A stretch of DNA of 14,559 nt from an uncultured Pseudoflavonifractor sp. Its GTDB lineage: Bacteria > Bacillota > Clostridia > Oscillospirales > Oscillospiraceae. The stretch lies in NCBI GenBank assembly GCA_947383685.1, contig CANDEE010000043.1:1-14559 (forward strand), given 5' to 3'. Positions 13,804 through 14,559 of the stretch are shown here, one piece after another. The stretch's first letter is position 1. Every line of letters begins with the position of its first letter. The notes under the pieces were generated by a model. That model was not told the origin of the DNA. It worked only from the letters and a program-made list of their open reading frames with translations, and did not search any database. The translations under genes were made by a program, and so were the position numbers.

Positions 13804-14344
13804 TTGCCGACCCTCCTTTCGTTAAAATGTCCTTTAGCTTCCGTCTGGACCGGTGGAGCCGGGTTTTAGCCGCCGGAACAGTAAGCCCCAGGCTTGCGGC
13901 AATGTCCTTCAGCTTTTCCTCCTCGTAGTAGAAGCGGAGCACCAGTTGGTCATCAGGGGGAGGCAAATCTTCCACCGCTTTCCGAAGCCGGACGGCAAAC
14001 AGCCGCCGTTCCAGTTCCTCCTCCGGGCTTTCGCCGCTCACATCTTCTGAACGATCCAAAGGCAGGGGAGGGGGTGGGGTTCCACGCAGACGATCCACCG
14101 CCTTATTTCGGGCCACCGCCGCCAGCCAGGACTTGACGCCCTTTTCCGGGCAAAGGCTTTCCCGGTGAGACCAGAGGGCGAAAAAGACGTCGGAGACTAC
14201 CTCCTCCACATCTTGAGAGGGTGTGCCGGAGCCCATGGCGCGCCAAACCACAGTAGAGAGGTATGGCGTATAGGCTGCTATGGCCCGATTCAGGGCAAAG
14301 CGGTCTCCTTTTTGCAGTTTTCGGGCCAGCTTTGCTTCGTCCAA
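13787..14344 (-). CDS. RNA polymerase sigma factor, sigma-70 family, ECF type
   Basis: A 185-aa group 4 (extracytoplasmic function) sigma factor that would direct RNA polymerase to stress or envelope promoters. Sigma region 2 covers about 16-87 (VEEVVSDVFFALW and VKSWLAAVARNKAVDRLR, the -10 recognition helix). A proline-rich acidic linker spans 88-112. Region 4 covers about 115-172, with the helix-turn-helix KLKDIAASLGLTVPAAKTRL contacting the -35. I choose the TTG at 14342-14344 because GGAGGTG stands 8 nt upstream of it; the GTG three codons earlier is part of that Shine-Dalgarno sequence and has no room for its own. The gene overlaps the anti-sigma-like gene by 17 nt, and a matching ECF promoter stands upstream, so autoregulation is likely. 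Confidence 0.92.
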   Translation of the reverse strand: MDEAKLARKLQKGDRFALNRAIAAYTPYLSTVVWRAMGSGTPSQDVEEVVSDVFFALWSHRESLCPEKGVKSWLAAVARNKAVDRLRGTPPPPLPLDRSEDVSGESPEEELERRLFAVRLRKAVEDLPPPDDQLVLRFYYEEEKLKDIAASLGLTVPAAKTRLHRSRRKLKDILTKGGSANGTDG

Positions 14345-14362
14345 AGGTTTCACCTCCCGTTC

Positions 14363-14374
14363 AGAACCGGTTCT
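14363..14374. promoter_or_regulatory. 12-bp perfect palindrome at the sigma-gene transcription start
   Basis: AGAACCGGTTCT is a perfect palindrome lying just downstream of the predicted ECF -10 and about 19 nt before the TTG start. It could be an operator for another regulator; a chance palindrome is also possible. Confidence 0.4.
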
Positions 14375-14383
14375 AATAGTAAA

Positions 14384-14409
14384 TACGAAAGAAAGGGAAA
14401 AAGGTTACA
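14384..14409 (-). promoter_or_regulatory. ECF-type autoregulatory promoter candidate
   Basis: On the minus strand TGTAAC (14404-14409) is followed, after 16 nt, by CGTA (14384-14387). This closely fits Firmicute ECF promoters (TGaAAC/TGtAAC, N16-17, CGTA/CGTC known for sigma-W/X/M). The spacer is pyrimidine-rich. Transcription would start near 14377, about 33 nt before the sigma start codon. The -35 sits only 3 nt from the terminator stem of rplL. Confidence 0.65.
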
Positions 14410-14450
14410 AAAAAGCGGCTGGTGAAAACTCACCAGCCGCTTTCTCTTTT
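14409..14450. terminator. Terminator following rplL
   Basis: AAAGCGGCTGGTGA (14412-14425) and TCACCAGCCGCTTT (14430-14443) form a 14-bp perfect stem with loop AAAC. On the minus strand, which carries rplL, the stem is followed by a run of six T (14409-14414 region). On the plus strand a looser TTTCTCTTTTT follows. The stem sequence is the same as that of the terminator at 11157-11192. Confidence 0.9.
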
Positions 14451-14466
14451 TGTAGGGAGGGCCTGA

Positions 14467-14559
14467 TTACTTCAGCTCCACCTTGGCGCCGGCCTCCTCG
14501 AGCTGCTTCTTCAGCTCCTCGGCCTCGTCCTTGCTGACGCCCTCCTTGATAGCCTTGGG
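14467..14559 (-). CDS. rplL: Ribosomal protein L7/L12, C-terminal end
   Basis: Only the last 30 codons and the TAA stop are inside the window; the gene begins beyond the right edge. The residues PKAIKEGVSKDEAEELKKQL followed by EEAGAKVELK are the canonical C-terminal helix and strand of bacterial L7/L12, the stalk protein that recruits elongation factors to the ribosome. The gene ends 17 nt before the terminator stem, so it is the last gene of its (rplJL) operon and the sigma gene downstream is a separate unit. Confidence 0.95.
   Translation of the reverse strand, partial: PKAIKEGVSKDEAEELKKQLEEAGAKVELK

Noticed and set aside
12262..13869. 535-codon open frame on the plus strand opposite the anti-sigma-like gene
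   Set aside because: The product is glycine/histidine-rich without domain character, typical of antisense frames in GC-rich DNA. It has no ribosome binding site, crosses two terminator/promoter regions, and the minus-strand gene has a recognisable architecture.

Overview
The window looks like chromosome from a GC-rich, low-motility-type gut Firmicute of class Clostridia, most likely an Oscillospiraceae/Ruminococcaceae relative (Flavonifractor/Intestinimonas-like). This is inferred from the strong AGGAGG ribosome binding sites, the gene content (group II ECF transporter module, DUF5711, CvpA, ClpE-type ATPase, DUF4179-like anti-sigma protein) and protein similarity by eye. The species is not determined. 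There are no tRNA or rRNA genes, CRISPR arrays, insertion sequences or phage genes; most of the region is housekeeping.

Left part (1-7976, all minus strand, read right to left): a long gene run starts at a good sigma-A promoter (8011-8039). It encodes an RlmI-like rRNA methyltransferase, then the energizing module of an energy-coupling-factor vitamin transporter (ecfA1, a small unknown membrane/coiled-coil protein, ecfA2, ecfT). After a 162-nt spacer containing an imperfect long inverted repeat come truA, a DUF5711 beta-propeller-like membrane-anchored protein, cvpA, pgsA, and a ClpE-type zinc-finger AAA+ ATPase that runs off the left edge. Most junctions are 1-50 nt or overlap, so this is probably one or two operons. 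No S component lies in the window, so the ECF module presumably serves substrate-binding partners encoded elsewhere.

Centre (8064-11192, plus strand): a divergent promoter drives a MATE efflux pump. A separate promoter in the tail of that gene appears to drive a ~260-nt leader and the magnesium channel/transporter mgtE. The leader is the most interesting part of the window. It lacks the M-box riboswitch consensus but holds a well-placed AGGAGG site and a 31-codon leader ORF whose peptide contains an acidic/proline stretch (DRDSDVP), several mutually exclusive helices, and a strong intrinsic terminator just before mgtE. This looks like translation-coupled transcription attenuation of a Mg2+ transporter.

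Right part (11157-14559, minus strand): an AgrE/ArgZ-type ornithine cyclodeaminase (LOR/SDH-domain family) converges on mgtE and shares its bidirectional terminator. Next comes a transcription unit of an ECF sigma factor and its overlapping membrane anti-sigma-like partner, which carries a C-terminal copper-amine-oxidase-N-like domain. The sigma gene is preceded by a near-consensus ECF promoter (TGTAAC-N16-CGTA) and a 12-bp palindrome, suggesting autoregulation. At the edge is the C-terminal end of rplL (ribosomal protein L7/L12), followed by a terminator whose stem is the same sequence as the one behind mgtE.
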